Shown here: one piece after another, positions 6,060 through 14,038 of the stretch
How positions within the stretch are numbered: the first letter of the stretch is position 1
Layout of the letters: each line of letters opens with the position of its first letter
Virus record (IMG/VR): IMGVR_UViG_3300018059_000003
Location: 1 to 49,780 of that record
Reading direction: 5' to 3' (one strand)
DNA length: 49,780 nt
From: a virus
Program-made: the position numbers and the translations under genes
The notes under the pieces: model-generated
Seen by the model: the letters and a program-made list of their open reading frames with translations, nothing else
The model's database searches: none
Told to the model about the DNA's origin: nothing

Positions 6060-6542
6060 ATGGAAGCCACCAAAACCAGACAACTCCATTTTCGCCGTGA
6101 GGAAGGCTCGTCAGCCATCCGCATGACGCAGCGGGGCTATGGTGGGAAGGGTATGGTTGGTGGCGAGCCTATCAAAATTCATCCGTCAATGAAGGATCAA
6201 TACGAGGTATTGAAGCGGCGCGCCATCGAGATTGACCAATTGCTGGATATAGAACTGCCTTCCGTTGAGCGAGAGAAAATTCGTGCTGAATTGTCCGAAT
6301 TGATCCGAACAACTGGCAGCATGCGCGAAGCCTTACAAAATGGTTCGCGCCTCGCATTCGAAAAAATCTTCGTCCAGGTCGCTAATAGCCGCCTGCCGCG
6401 CGACTACTTCTTAATTATTGTTGAGGAAGCCCGAGAAATCTGGCGCAGCAAGGGTTACGCCGAACTTGTTCCGCCACCGACAAATCAAATGAAGCGGCGC
6501 ACGTCAAGAAACGCACTGCGTCTTGATAGGCGCGGCGGCTGA
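6060..6542 (+). CDS. Hypothetical helical protein
   Basis: A 160-residue protein with a glycine-rich N-terminal patch (RGYGGKGMVGG), then a long, charged, probably coiled helical region (KDQYEVLKRRAIEIDQLLDI ... VEREKIRAELSELIRTTGS) and a basic tail. No catalytic motif is visible. It follows the recombination ATPase in the same operon. Confidence 0.6.
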   Translation: MEATKTRQLHFRREEGSSAIRMTQRGYGGKGMVGGEPIKIHPSMKDQYEVLKRRAIEIDQLLDIELPSVEREKIRAELSELIRTTGSMREALQNGSRLAFEKIFVQVANSRLPRDYFLIIVEEAREIWRSKGYAELVPPPTNQMKRRTSRNALRLDRRGG

Positions 6543-6567
6543 GCTGCATTCATATGGAGTCAGGGCA

Positions 6568-6786
6568 ATGAAATGGCTTCTGTGTTCAATTGGAATTTTA
6601 TGCGCGTCGGAAAATCCGCATCCGAGGCCAGGTTACATCTATGGCGTTGGTGACATCGCAAATTGTCCGGTCGGCATGCGCTGGCGCATGGGCGGCGCGT
6701 TTGTTCCAGAGAAACCAAACTCAATCGAATTAAAATGTCATGGGCCTGAATGTCGTGGCGTTTGCTACCCACGCGATGAACGCTAA
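6568..6786 (+). CDS. Small exported cysteine-containing protein
   Basis: About 72 residues. It starts MKWLLCSIGILC, a short signal-peptide-like segment, followed by YIYGVGDIANCPVGMRW and a cysteine pair in CHGPECRGVCY, suggesting a disulphide-linked periplasmic peptide. The ATG at 6,568 is preferred to one 45 nt upstream because the hydrophobic start and AGGG fit it. The function is unknown. Confidence 0.55.
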   Translation: MKWLLCSIGILCASENPHPRPGYIYGVGDIANCPVGMRWRMGGAFVPEKPNSIELKCHGPECRGVCYPRDER

Positions 6787-6821
6787 TCCCTCATAAGTGC
6801 AGCCTAATTTGAAAGATACGA

Positions 6822-7463
6822 ATGAAACCTTTAGCCCTCGATCTTTTCTGCGGTGCCGGCGGGGCCTCTATGGGCCTGCATCGGGCGGGCTTTGACGTGA
6901 CTGGCGTCGATATTAAACCGCAACCGCACTATCCATTCCGGTTTGTGCAGGCCGATGCCCTTTGCCCGCCGTTCGATCTCACTCAGTTTGATTTCATTTG
7001 GGCAAGCCCGCCCTGTCAGGACTATTCGACACTCAAAGGTCTGGCTACCGGAGGCGAGCGGGGCAAACTCATTCCGCAAGTGCGGGCAGTGTTGATCGCT
7101 GCCGGCAAGCCGTTCGCTATCGAGAATGTGGTCGGGTCGGAACTTCAAAACCCTATCCGCCTATGCGGATCAATGTTCGGGCTTGGCGTCTGGCGGCACC
7201 GACTTTTCGAGATGAGCCACCCGCCAGTTCTTGTCCCACAATGCCAGCACGATCTGGTCCCTGAGCCTATCGATGTCACCGGAACTGGCGGCCCGTTCAA
7301 CGGAGTTCGCAAGACAGGCAACGGCGGTATCAGCCGAAAGCCAAAAAATATCCGACACGCGAGCGAAGTCATGGGGATTGACTGGATGACGCGCGTTGAA
7401 ATCTCACAAGCCATCCCGCCGGCGTTTGCCGAGTACATCGCTGGCGCGAGTTGGTTCGCATAG
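6822..7463 (+). CDS. DNA cytosine-C5 methyltransferase
   Basis: A compact 213-residue enzyme with the m5C methyltransferase motifs in order: motif I DLFCGAGGASMGL (7-19, S-adenosylmethionine binding), motif IV SPPCQDYS with catalytic Cys65, motif VI ENV (101-103) and a motif VIII-like RHRLFE (125-130). The C-terminal target-recognition region is short. Small phage enzymes of this kind protect phage DNA from restriction or alter host promoter methylation. No restriction endonuclease is next to it, so it looks like an orphan methylase. Confidence 0.85.
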   Translation: MKPLALDLFCGAGGASMGLHRAGFDVTGVDIKPQPHYPFRFVQADALCPPFDLTQFDFIWASPPCQDYSTLKGLATGGERGKLIPQVRAVLIAAGKPFAIENVVGSELQNPIRLCGSMFGLGVWRHRLFEMSHPPVLVPQCQHDLVPEPIDVTGTGGPFNGVRKTGNGGISRKPKNIRHASEVMGIDWMTRVEISQAIPPAFAEYIAGASWFA

Positions 7464-7506
7464 ACAGCCGATCAACGCAGACCAAATCTTAACAGGAGTT
7501 AAAAAA

Positions 7507-7884
7507 ATGGCTGAATATCGAAAAGACTTCCGAGAAATCCAGCGCGAATACTATTGGTCCGTACCACGCATTTTCATGATGCTGCTGCTCGCCGTGATCG
7601 GCTTGGGCAGCATCGGGTTTGGCCTCAACTATTTTGGCTTCGCTCAATTCGCGTTCTTCGCCCCAAAATACGAAGCAGTCCGCCGCGACGTGATGATCGA
7701 GTCGCGCGCCTATAGCGAGGCGACGACGCGGCAGATGTACAATCTCAAGCTCCAATATCAGCAAGCCAAATCAGACGACGAGCGGGCCACCATCAAGGCG
7801 ATGGCCCTGCACGAATCCGCCGCTTTCGACAAAGCGCGGCTGCCCGTCGATCTGCGCGTTTTCCTCGACCAACTTGGAGGCTAA
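7507..7884 (+). CDS. Single-pass membrane protein with helical periplasmic or cytosolic domain
   Basis: A 125-residue protein preceded by AGGAG. One hydrophobic segment (about residues 22-45, IFMMLLLAVIGLGSIGFGLNY) divides a short charged N-terminus from a helical domain with SRAYSEATTRQMYNLKLQYQQAKSDDE, likely a coiled coil. It lies 3 nt before a lipoprotein gene, and the two may form an envelope pair. No known family is recognised. Confidence 0.7.
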   Translation: MAEYRKDFREIQREYYWSVPRIFMMLLLAVIGLGSIGFGLNYFGFAQFAFFAPKYEAVRRDVMIESRAYSEATTRQMYNLKLQYQQAKSDDERATIKAMALHESAAFDKARLPVDLRVFLDQLGG

Positions 7885-7887
7885 GCC

Positions 7888-8421
7888 GTGAAAAACATCA
7901 TCGCTCTATCATTCGTCGCGTTGGCACTCGCCTCTTGCAAAGAGGATACGTCCAGCGCCACGCGCGAAACGCGCCAAACGATGCAGCTATCGGAACAGGC
8001 ATCCGTTGTTATCGGAATGCCAGCGGTCAAAAACTTTGCCGAGAAGCGCCAGCTTAAGACCATTTACGAGCTACGCGACAACGCCAACCTAGTGACCTAT
8101 ACCTATTATCTCGACCTCAACGGCAAGCGTCACAAGGTCTGCCCGACAACCTCACTTGGTTTTGGCATCCCCTATTCGACGCAGTACACTGCACCAAAGG
8201 CGTTGCGTGTTGGCCGCCCGCTATGGCCGGATGGTACGCAGTACAACACCGCCGGTCACACCTACGAGGCCGAACAGCCGGAGCCGAATGGTCTGTTCAT
8301 GCCCGCGTCGGCTGACGGAACTTGGATTGTCTGTCTGCATCCGAACGGCAAAGACCTAGCGCCGACTTATGTCGAGCCGCGCATCGTCGTCTATCTGTTC
8401 GAAATGCCAGCGGGCGATTGA
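7888..8421 (+). CDS. Phage-encoded lipoprotein
   Basis: A 177-residue protein starting with GTG, 3 nt after the upstream membrane-protein gene, with GGAGG in that gene's tail. The N-terminus MKNIIALSFVALALASCKE is a lipoprotein signal with a clear lipobox (LASC). The mature domain contains repeated aromatic and polar stretches (YTYYLDLNGKRHKVCPTTS, GIPYSTQYTAP). An outer-membrane or periplasmic role such as superinfection exclusion is possible but not shown. Confidence 0.75.
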   Translation: MKNIIALSFVALALASCKEDTSSATRETRQTMQLSEQASVVIGMPAVKNFAEKRQLKTIYELRDNANLVTYTYYLDLNGKRHKVCPTTSLGFGIPYSTQYTAPKALRVGRPLWPDGTQYNTAGHTYEAEQPEPNGLFMPASADGTWIVCLHPNGKDLAPTYVEPRIVVYLFEMPAGD

Positions 8422-8472
8422 CCATGCCTGAGCCGTCTGCCCTGACAACGGATCAATGCAAGGGAATTTGAC

Positions 8473-8781
8473 ATGAGCAAAGCACAACATACACCAGGGC
8501 CGTATCGTGTTGATCCTCGCGCCGCGACTCGCGTTGTGGCTGGCGAAGATGACACGGTTGCCACGACTGGCTGCCAAGCAGATTTGCGCGACCATTGGGA
8601 AGCTAACGCCAACCTGTTCGCCGCCGCGCCTGACATGTTGGCGGCTGGTATCGAAATCGATCGCCTCATGCTGGTGATCGAGAGCGCGGTGCGGAATGAC
8701 GATAAATCGCATCATGCCAAAGTGCTCGCAGCGCTCAAAGCAAACCGCGCAGCCATCGCCGAGGCCAAAGTCGAGACATGA
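8473..8781 (+). CDS. Conserved phage protein with ANANLFAAAPDML motif
   Basis: A 102-residue protein. It starts SKAQHTPGPYRV and contains DHWEANANLFAAAPDMLAA, the signature shared by many small early proteins of temperate phages (Ea-like). The rest is a helical tail rich in Ala and Lys. The biochemical role is unknown. It overlaps the next gene by 4 nt. Confidence 0.8.
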   Translation: MSKAQHTPGPYRVDPRAATRVVAGEDDTVATTGCQADLRDHWEANANLFAAAPDMLAAGIEIDRLMLVIESAVRNDDKSHHAKVLAALKANRAAIAEAKVET

Positions 8782-9038
8782 ACCAGCCTACACTCACCGA
8801 AGAACGCAGCCCAGATCGGCACGATACCCTATGGGTAACGGATGCCGAGCTGATCCGCCGTTCGGGAGTGCCTGAGAAGATCGCGCGGCAGGCTATCGAG
8901 GTGCTGGATAAGAACGAGGTGAGCGGCTTCCCGCAGAAAGACCCGATGTGGGGTAACCGTCGATACTGGCCTGCGGTGCAGCTCTATTGGTCGAAAAGAC
9001 AGGGACTTATTCCACAGGAAATGCGCAAGAGCGCTTGA
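8778..9038 (+). CDS. Excisionase-like DNA-binding protein candidate
   Basis: An 86-residue protein. LWVTDAELIRRSGVPEKIARQAIEVLDKN reads as a winged-helix or HTH start, followed by GFPQKDPMWGNRRYWPAVQLYW, which resembles the wing of small MerR/Xis-like recombination directionality factors. The position shortly before the integrase supports this, but the assignment is an inference. Confidence 0.55.
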   Translation: MNQPTLTEERSPDRHDTLWVTDAELIRRSGVPEKIARQAIEVLDKNEVSGFPQKDPMWGNRRYWPAVQLYWSKRQGLIPQEMRKSA

Positions 9039-9071
9039 CTTGTTAAGCGGCGGTAGCTAAGTATGTTAAGC
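9035..9071 (+). promoter_or_regulatory. Direct repeat next to the XRE gene start; weak promoter candidate
   Basis: TGTTAAGC occurs at 9,041-9,048 and again at 9,064-9,071, 23 bp apart (about two helical turns) in the same orientation. The second copy abuts the ATG at 9,072. A TTGACT at 9,035-9,040 with a poor -10 (TAAGTA, 9,058-9,063) would place the start of transcription at the ATG. The repeats could be an autoregulatory operator. Confidence 0.35.
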
Positions 9072-9272
9072 ATGAAACTGCATGAAGCTATCGCCTTCGC
9101 TAGAGCCGGTAAAGGTCTCACGTTGCGCGACTTGGAAGACAAGACGGGGATTTCGAATGGGCTACTTTCACAAATTGAAAGTGGTTACGTCAAAAATCCA
9201 AGCTTCCGCAATGTCGTAAAGATCAGCAAGGCGTTGGGCTTATCGCTTAACCGATTGGCGGAGACAGACTAA
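9072..9272 (+). CDS. XRE-family HTH regulator
   Basis: 66 residues (69 if the ATG at 9,063 is used). It is a canonical lambda-repressor-type HTH: AIAFARAGKGLTLRDLEDKTGISNGLLSQIESGYVKNPS, then VVKISKALGLSLNRLAE, with no effector domain. It lies just before the integrase, so it may control integration or excision. There is no clear ribosome binding site, which fits leaderless or coupled translation. Its stop overlaps the next ATG. Confidence 0.85.
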   Translation: MKLHEAIAFARAGKGLTLRDLEDKTGISNGLLSQIESGYVKNPSFRNVVKISKALGLSLNRLAETD

Positions 9273-9502
9273 TGACCGAAGTTAAGACCAGCAAACCCGT
9301 GAAAGAACTTTTCATTGGCGATCGCGTGCGGATCGTCGAGCCAGATGGCATTGCCGAAGTCACGCACATCGAAAGAAGTCGTTTATTTCAAGCCGCTGGC
9401 GGTTGTTTTCGCCTTGATATGAAGATCATTGGTGGCCCGAACAAGGGACAGCGGATCAGGGATCAGCACCACGGCGGCGAAGAAGAGATTGAATTGGCAT
9501 GA
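9272..9502 (+). CDS. Small SH3-like hypothetical protein
   Basis: A 76-residue protein. KELFIGDRVRIVEPDGIAEVTHIER and DMKIIGGPNKGQRIRDQHHGG have the strand pattern of a small beta-barrel (KOW/SH3-like). It is coupled to both the XRE gene (overlapping A) and the integrase (ATGA). The function is unknown. Confidence 0.65.
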   Translation: MTEVKTSKPVKELFIGDRVRIVEPDGIAEVTHIERSRLFQAAGGCFRLDMKIIGGPNKGQRIRDQHHGGEEEIELA

Positions 9503-10821
9503 CCCGCATCGCCCCCAAGATCGAGAACGCCCCAGGCATCGTCTGGCGTCCGCTCATTAATGACCGCTGGATGGCCAAGTGGCAGGCCCGCACCGATCTA
9601 AAGCTGCGCGGCTATCTGCCGAAATATGTCCGGGTATGGATGGGCACTGAGGACGACCTGACGCCAGAGGCCGTCGAATATATCCAGCACACTTGCAACG
9701 AGCTTCAAACCGCGATGCTGATCTGGGGCCGTGGTGGCGTTACGGTTGTAACCAACTTTGACGACACCGTTGGTAGCCTGATCCATTGCTACAAGAACGA
9801 CCCGGACTCGCCCTATCTCCGGGCTCGCTATCTCACGCGGCAGAACTACGACAGCCTATGCAAACGGCTTGAGGCCGACATAGGCGGCGAGAAGGTCGCA
9901 GACTTGAAGGTGCGGCAGTTCAAACGATTGCATGAGCAATGGTCGATGCCAGCCAAACCAGGTGGCCTTCCCAGGATTGCCATGGCGCATTCCTGTATGA
10001 CGATGCTACGCATTCTGATGGGCTTTGGCTCGACCTATCTTGAGAGCGATGAATGTGCCAGAATTTCGGCCATCCTCCACAGCATGAAATTCAAGAATGC
10101 CAAGCCGAGAAACGAACGGCTGACATACGAACAAGCCGAGATGATCCGCGCAAAGGCACATGAGGAAGACCGAGCCTCGATTGCATTGGCCCAGGGCTTC
10201 CAATTCGAGGGGATGTTTCGCCAGAAAGACGTGATCGGCGAATGGGTGCCAATCTCAGAGCCTGGCATATCTGCCACCACGTCCGGCAACGCCAAATGGC
10301 TGCGGGGGCTTCGCTGGGAGGAAATCGACGAGAACCTGATCCTGCGCCATGTCACCAGCAAGCGGCAAAAGGAAATCGAGATCGATCTAAAGAACGCCCC
10401 GATGGTCGTGGAAGAATTGAACATCAGATATCCGGGCTGTGTCGCTGAGCATGAGGTGACCGATCGAGCTACGCAGGAAGTGTCAATAATTCTGATTGGT
10501 CATCGTGAGCTTTTACCAGCGTCCGGCCCGGTCGTCGTTTCAGAGGATACGTCGCTTCCGTACACGGCGGGTGCCTATCGTGGGGAGTGGCGACGGCTGG
10601 CGAGGCTCTGCGCTATCCCCGACGCGGTTTACAACATGGACAGCCGTGCAGGCGCGATTAGCGAATCCACGGACGCTGGAGCCGATCTGCACCACGTCCA
10701 GCATTTCGCGACTCACAGCGATATCTCAATGACCCAACGCTATTCGCGCGGGACCGCTGAAAAGGTCGTCGGCGTTCAACACAAGCGCGTTGCGTTCAGG
10801 AACAAGAGCGGAACGAAGTGA
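9499..10821 (+). CDS. int: Tyrosine-recombinase-like integrase
   Basis: A 440-residue protein. Residues 110-190 resemble the SAM-like arm/core-binding domain (YLTRQNYDSLCKRLEADIGG ... FKRLHEQW). The C-terminal catalytic region has LRGLRWEEIDENLIL, then DSRAGAISESTDAGADL and ATHSDISMTQRYSRG with the nucleophile candidate Tyr415 and His406. Of the usual R-H-x-x-R-H-Y set, Arg383 is present, but the box I arginine is not at its expected place and Met380 occupies the first histidine position. I take it as the phage integrase of a degenerate rhizobial lineage. Its presence makes the phage temperate. Confidence 0.8.
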   Translation: MTRIAPKIENAPGIVWRPLINDRWMAKWQARTDLKLRGYLPKYVRVWMGTEDDLTPEAVEYIQHTCNELQTAMLIWGRGGVTVVTNFDDTVGSLIHCYKNDPDSPYLRARYLTRQNYDSLCKRLEADIGGEKVADLKVRQFKRLHEQWSMPAKPGGLPRIAMAHSCMTMLRILMGFGSTYLESDECARISAILHSMKFKNAKPRNERLTYEQAEMIRAKAHEEDRASIALAQGFQFEGMFRQKDVIGEWVPISEPGISATTSGNAKWLRGLRWEEIDENLILRHVTSKRQKEIEIDLKNAPMVVEELNIRYPGCVAEHEVTDRATQEVSIILIGHRELLPASGPVVVSEDTSLPYTAGAYRGEWRRLARLCAIPDAVYNMDSRAGAISESTDAGADLHHVQHFATHSDISMTQRYSRGTAEKVVGVQHKRVAFRNKSGTK

Positions 10822-11018
10822 ATTTGGACATCGCAGGAACACGCATGACTACCTCGACTAACATGGCATTGATGATACAGGGCAGAATCGGCCGATGCAT
10901 TGACGGGACGTTAGCCACTCCCTCAATCATTTCAATGCCGTTTAAGTCATCAACTCGGCGAATAACCGCAGGGCGCAGCATTGAGCGTCCGTATCCAGAA
11001 TCGGAGACATGGCGATGA
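10818..11018 (+). CDS. Possible small protein bridging two genes
   Basis: A 66-codon frame starting with GTG in a GTGA overlap with the integrase stop and ending in an ATGA overlap with the next gene. The exact 4-base coupling at both ends is the only support; the sequence itself (MTTSTNMALMIQGRIGRCI ...) resembles nothing I know. The stretch could equally be non-coding and hold the attachment site. Confidence 0.35.
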   Translation: MNLDIAGTRMTTSTNMALMIQGRIGRCIDGTLATPSIISMPFKSSTRRITAGRSIERPYPESETWR

Positions 11019-11251
11019 GCGACATTGACCATACCATTAACAGCTTGTCGCACTCGCTTGGTGCAGCAACTCGCATCCTGACCGTCATTGCCAGACTGGA
11101 TGACGATCATGGATTGCAGCCCGAACTAAACCACGCTCTCCATCACGTTCTAATTGTTGCCGAAGAAGGCAGACAAGCGCTCCAAGAGCGACAAGCAAAA
11201 CCGAAACGTCACACGACTAGCGGAAGCGATGCCGCAGAGGATGACGATTGA
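11015..11251 (+). CDS. Hypothetical helical protein
   Basis: A 78-residue protein, started at 11,015 because GGAG lies 8 nt upstream. It is mostly helical (HTINSLSHSLGAATRILTVIARL, LNHALHHVLIVAEEGRQALQERQ) with an acidic tail. The function is unknown. Confidence 0.6.
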   Translation: MSDIDHTINSLSHSLGAATRILTVIARLDDDHGLQPELNHALHHVLIVAEEGRQALQERQAKPKRHTTSGSDAAEDDD

Positions 11252-11309
11252 CCCGTCGATTTAACGCATGGCGCGGCGTGGCGCGGCGAGTTTAACATAG
11301 GAGACTGAC

Positions 11310-11588
11310 ATGCTTTACGATCCGAAATGGGAAAAAACGACAAAGCCTGCCGTGCGATCCTTGGCCGGATTTATGGCGTGGCTCGAACAGCAGCCGCCCG
11401 AGATGGAATATCGCTTTACTCAACCCGACCGCTGCGCAGTCGCCCAGTATCTCAAAGCTATGGGCGAGACCAATATCGTCCTCTATTCCGGAGATGTTCG
11501 CGACATGCTGGGAGATCATCGGATTGTGTCTTCGTACCCCGAAACATTTGGCGCAGCGCTCGAACGCGCCCGCGCTTCTCTGCGGTAA
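11310..11588 (+). CDS. Conserved hypothetical protein
   Basis: A 92-residue protein preceded by AGGAGACTG. RSLAGFMAWLEQQPPEMEYRF and a central CAVAQYLKAMG match a small conserved family in alphaproteobacterial phages and genomes whose role is unknown. The body looks alpha-helical with no visible catalytic motif. Confidence 0.7.
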   Translation: MLYDPKWEKTTKPAVRSLAGFMAWLEQQPPEMEYRFTQPDRCAVAQYLKAMGETNIVLYSGDVRDMLGDHRIVSSYPETFGAALERARASLR

Positions 11589-11623
11589 CAGCGTGTGAGT
11601 GCAGACCAGAAAAAGGGAAACAG

Positions 11624-11866
11624 ATGAAACCGTGTAATGCAAAAGGCGATAGTGGACAACGCGGAGTTACAGCGCTCCGCAGCGATAACAAATCGCTTGG
11701 AGACTTTTGGATTTTGACGGACGGCTACCATGTTTCCATACGCGAGCAAAAATCGGGTCATGCCCCAACGCAAGGCATCAGAATGCCCGTGAACAAATTC
11801 AATGCATTCATTGATTGGTACATGCGCGATCAAGCTCCGCGAAAGAGGTTGCGTGCGCTGCGCTGA
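11624..11866 (+). CDS. Hypothetical protein
   Basis: An 80-residue protein from the ATG at 11,624, with AAGGGAAA upstream. It contains LGDFWILTDGYHVSIREQKSG and PVNKFNAFIDWYMRDQ, suggesting a small beta-alpha fold. The tail is basic. No family is recognised. Confidence 0.6.
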   Translation: MKPCNAKGDSGQRGVTALRSDNKSLGDFWILTDGYHVSIREQKSGHAPTQGIRMPVNKFNAFIDWYMRDQAPRKRLRALR

Positions 11867-11888
11867 CGGAACGTAAGGGCAGACGGAG

Positions 11889-12185
11889 ATGAATGGAATT
11901 AACGCCAAGAGAGTTAAGGCCCTTAGAGATGCTTACGAAGCGGGCCTCAGTCTGCGTGGGGCGTCTGCTAGTTGCGGTATTCCGAAGAACACTGTCGAGC
12001 GGTATTACCGACGATGGAAGTCAACGGATTGGGGCGGCGACATGGCCTGTCGAGTGTCAGGGACAACCAAGTCCGCATGGAAGGCCGAAGCAGAACGTCG
12101 CGAAATGAGCCTCCACGCTCTTCTGACCGAAATAGTTGAATCGATAGCCGAAGACAATTTGTTCGCCGCAGTTTTGGAATCTTGA
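11889..12185 (+). CDS. HTH plus ribbon-helix-helix-like DNA-binding protein
   Basis: A 98-residue protein. The first 45 residues (LRDAYEAGLSLRGASASCGIPKNTVERYYRRWK) form a resolvase-type helix-turn-helix; the rest (VSGTTKSAWKAEAERREMSLHALLTEIVESIAED) resembles a ribbon-helix-helix arm. I infer a transcription regulator acting within the early operon. Confidence 0.65.
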   Translation: MNGINAKRVKALRDAYEAGLSLRGASASCGIPKNTVERYYRRWKSTDWGGDMACRVSGTTKSAWKAEAERREMSLHALLTEIVESIAEDNLFAAVLES

Positions 12186-12195
12186 GGAGAGCGCA

Positions 12196-12414
12196 GTGCG
12201 CTTTGAACCAGTTCGCACCAAGGACGATCTTGAAAGCCTCGACCAAGCCGAGATCGTGGAAGGCTATGTGTCTGCCGTGCGCGGCGACCCGGAGCCGGGG
12301 CCGAACCGAGGCCGCGCATTCTGGCACGGCTGGCGCAATCGAATGATCGATTATGGCGAGTTGCCGATGGACGACGCAGCAATGCAGCTAGCCCACGAAA
12401 TTGTGCGGCGTTGA
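12196..12414 (+). CDS. Hypothetical protein, Rmf/CrpP-like appearance
   Basis: A 72-residue protein with a GTG start preceded by GAGGAG. VEGYVSAVRGDPEPGPNRGRAFWHGWRNRMIDYG has the G..A...G ... W..GW..R pattern seen in ribosome-modulation-factor-like small proteins. The resemblance is weak and the role is unknown. Confidence 0.55.
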   Translation: MRFEPVRTKDDLESLDQAEIVEGYVSAVRGDPEPGPNRGRAFWHGWRNRMIDYGELPMDDAAMQLAHEIVRR

Positions 12415-12441
12415 CTGCGCATGAATGCAATGGAGATTTTA

Positions 12442-12813
12442 ATGCCTGACCAAGACGTTCCGATTGATGTGAAGCCCGGCCAGGGTGGCAAGCTCGTTTA
12501 TGACAAGAAGCGGCGGACTATTATCGCTGTGCCAGACAGCCAAGAAGCACTTTGCACAGCGCCTGGGTCTGATGACCTTACCTTCGGCTCCCTGCTCTAC
12601 GAGATGATCCGCACGCAATTCACGCGGCATGATCGCGCGGCTGGCCTAACTCCGCACCAGTTTTATCAATGCAACCATTGCGGCGGCAACGACAGTGCGA
12701 GCAGGAAAATGGCGCAGCGACCATCAACTGAATTGGTCGAACACAAGCTCGACTGCCTTATGGCGAAACACCTGCCACGTCTAAAGGCGATGGCGAACAA
12801 GGGTGCGACCTGA
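12442..12813 (+). CDS. Hypothetical protein with a zinc-knuckle-like motif
   Basis: A 123-residue protein from the ATG at 12,442, which has GGAG at 6 nt; earlier ATGs at 12,421 and 12,430 lack a site. FYQCNHCGGND followed by EHKLDCLMAKH gives two CxxC/HxxxxC-type metal ligands. It might bind zinc and nucleic acid. The function is unknown. Confidence 0.6.
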   Translation: MPDQDVPIDVKPGQGGKLVYDKKRRTIIAVPDSQEALCTAPGSDDLTFGSLLYEMIRTQFTRHDRAAGLTPHQFYQCNHCGGNDSASRKMAQRPSTELVEHKLDCLMAKHLPRLKAMANKGAT

Positions 12814-12875
12814 GCTGCGGTGATGACGCGGCAATGTGAGTTGCATTCGTAACCAACAACCAAAGGAGACTGACA

Positions 12876-13172
12876 ATGCAAGGCAACATCTCTACCGCTG
12901 GAATCGACAAGGGCAAACTGCTGGCCGCGCTTTACAACGCCTCCAAGCCGCAAGGTATGGGCTTCATGCACTACAATCCCGAACCGATGACAGCAGAAGA
13001 AGCCCGCGCACTCTTAGCGGACAACACCTACTTCGATTACCTCAAGGGCCGCGTGATGAAGGTCCGGATCGAAGGCGACGAACTCAATCCGCGCCTCTAC
13101 GACCGTGACAATGGCCAAGGTGCGGCTGCCTACGTGATCGAGCAACTTCGAGCCAAATCGCAAGCTGCGTAG
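12876..13172 (+). CDS. Conserved hypothetical protein
   Basis: A 98-residue protein preceded by AAAGGAGACTG. KLLAALYNASKPQGMGFMHY, then EEARALLADNTYFDYLKGRVMKV matches a small protein family common in phages and mobile regions, with a helical N-terminus and a beta-strand ending. No function is known. Confidence 0.7.
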   Translation: MQGNISTAGIDKGKLLAALYNASKPQGMGFMHYNPEPMTAEEARALLADNTYFDYLKGRVMKVRIEGDELNPRLYDRDNGQGAAAYVIEQLRAKSQAA

Positions 13173-13212
13173 CGGCCTGCCCATATGGGCCGACAGAGCA
13201 GAGGATTTTGAA

Positions 13213-13401
13213 ATGAACGAAACGGTCGTCAAAATTATCATCAGTACAATAATGAAACTATTTATCGATCTGCCGTTCGCGCTACTCGTTATCAGGTTGT
13301 GGGTCTTAGCTGGAATGTTTGATCTTTTCAAATTTCCTCGCCCGTCATGGCCGCAATCATGGGGCATCGCCGCCCTGATTGTTTCTATTGCACCACATTA
13401 A
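13213..13401 (+). CDS. Small two-helix membrane protein
   Basis: A 62-residue protein with GAGGA upstream. Two hydrophobic segments (about residues 6-30 and 48-60) flank a short polar stretch rich in proline. It is probably an inner-membrane protein of unknown role. Confidence 0.6.
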   Translation: MNETVVKIIISTIMKLFIDLPFALLVIRLWVLAGMFDLFKFPRPSWPQSWGIAALIVSIAPH

Positions 13402-13416
13402 GGAGAGGGAAGTGCA

Positions 13417-13587
13417 ATGCAAATAGTCGAACCAGTTGACACCGAAATTGAATGCAAGACATGCGGACGGCGTAAGCGTCGAGATTGCGACGGAAAGGGA
13501 TGGCTTGATGCTCTTGGTCCGTACCGAGACGGCTCCTACATCACGTCGCGGCCATGCCCAAACGAAAATCCATTCGCTGCTGACTGA
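13417..13587 (+). CDS. Small CxxC protein
   Basis: A 56-residue ORF with a strong AAGGAGAGGG site. It contains ECKTCGRRKRRDCDGKGWLD and a later RPCPNE, so three to four cysteines could hold a metal. It is probably a small zinc-binding early protein. It lies between two well-supported genes with sensible spacing. Confidence 0.6.
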   Translation: MQIVEPVDTEIECKTCGRRKRRDCDGKGWLDALGPYRDGSYITSRPCPNENPFAAD

Positions 13588-13621
13588 GCTGCATTCGTGC
13601 GCCCTGAGCGCAGGAGAATTT

Positions 13622-14008
13622 ATGGCTTGTGATTGTCCAGAACGACCGATGTGTAAATGGCGCGGCTGCGATCAGCCAGCCTTTGGCTCGATCTTACTGC
13701 CACCGTGGGGAGATCGTGAGCGACTGAAATGGTCGTGCCGTGGTCACGCTGAGTTCTACCAAAGGGAGAGTGTTCGCCGCATTCCTGGTCTCGACCCGCC
13801 GGATAACGCAGACGAGTATTGGCGTCCATCGCTATTCGACATGATCCGGCACGCCTTGATTGCCGAGAAATTCGAGGAACGAAAATACAAGTCAGACGTA
13901 GCAATCGATTTCGTACCGACCAATGAGCGTGAACGTCGATACACCCCACAACAACGCGCCAACGCAATGCGAATGCGAGCGGCAATGCAGGAATATGACC
14001 TGCGTTGA
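13622..14008 (+). CDS. Cysteine-rich hypothetical protein
   Basis: A 128-residue protein with GCAGGAG upstream of the ATG. The N-terminus is cysteine-rich (ACDCPERPMCKWRGCDQPAF ... WSCRGHAEFY), suggesting a zinc-binding domain; the C-terminal half is charged and helical (NERERRYTPQQRANAMRMRA). The function is unknown. Confidence 0.65.
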   Translation: MACDCPERPMCKWRGCDQPAFGSILLPPWGDRERLKWSCRGHAEFYQRESVRRIPGLDPPDNADEYWRPSLFDMIRHALIAEKFEERKYKSDVAIDFVPTNERERRYTPQQRANAMRMRAAMQEYDLR

Positions 14009-14038
14009 TCGCCGCTCTATGCGGCCTAGGAGATGAAG

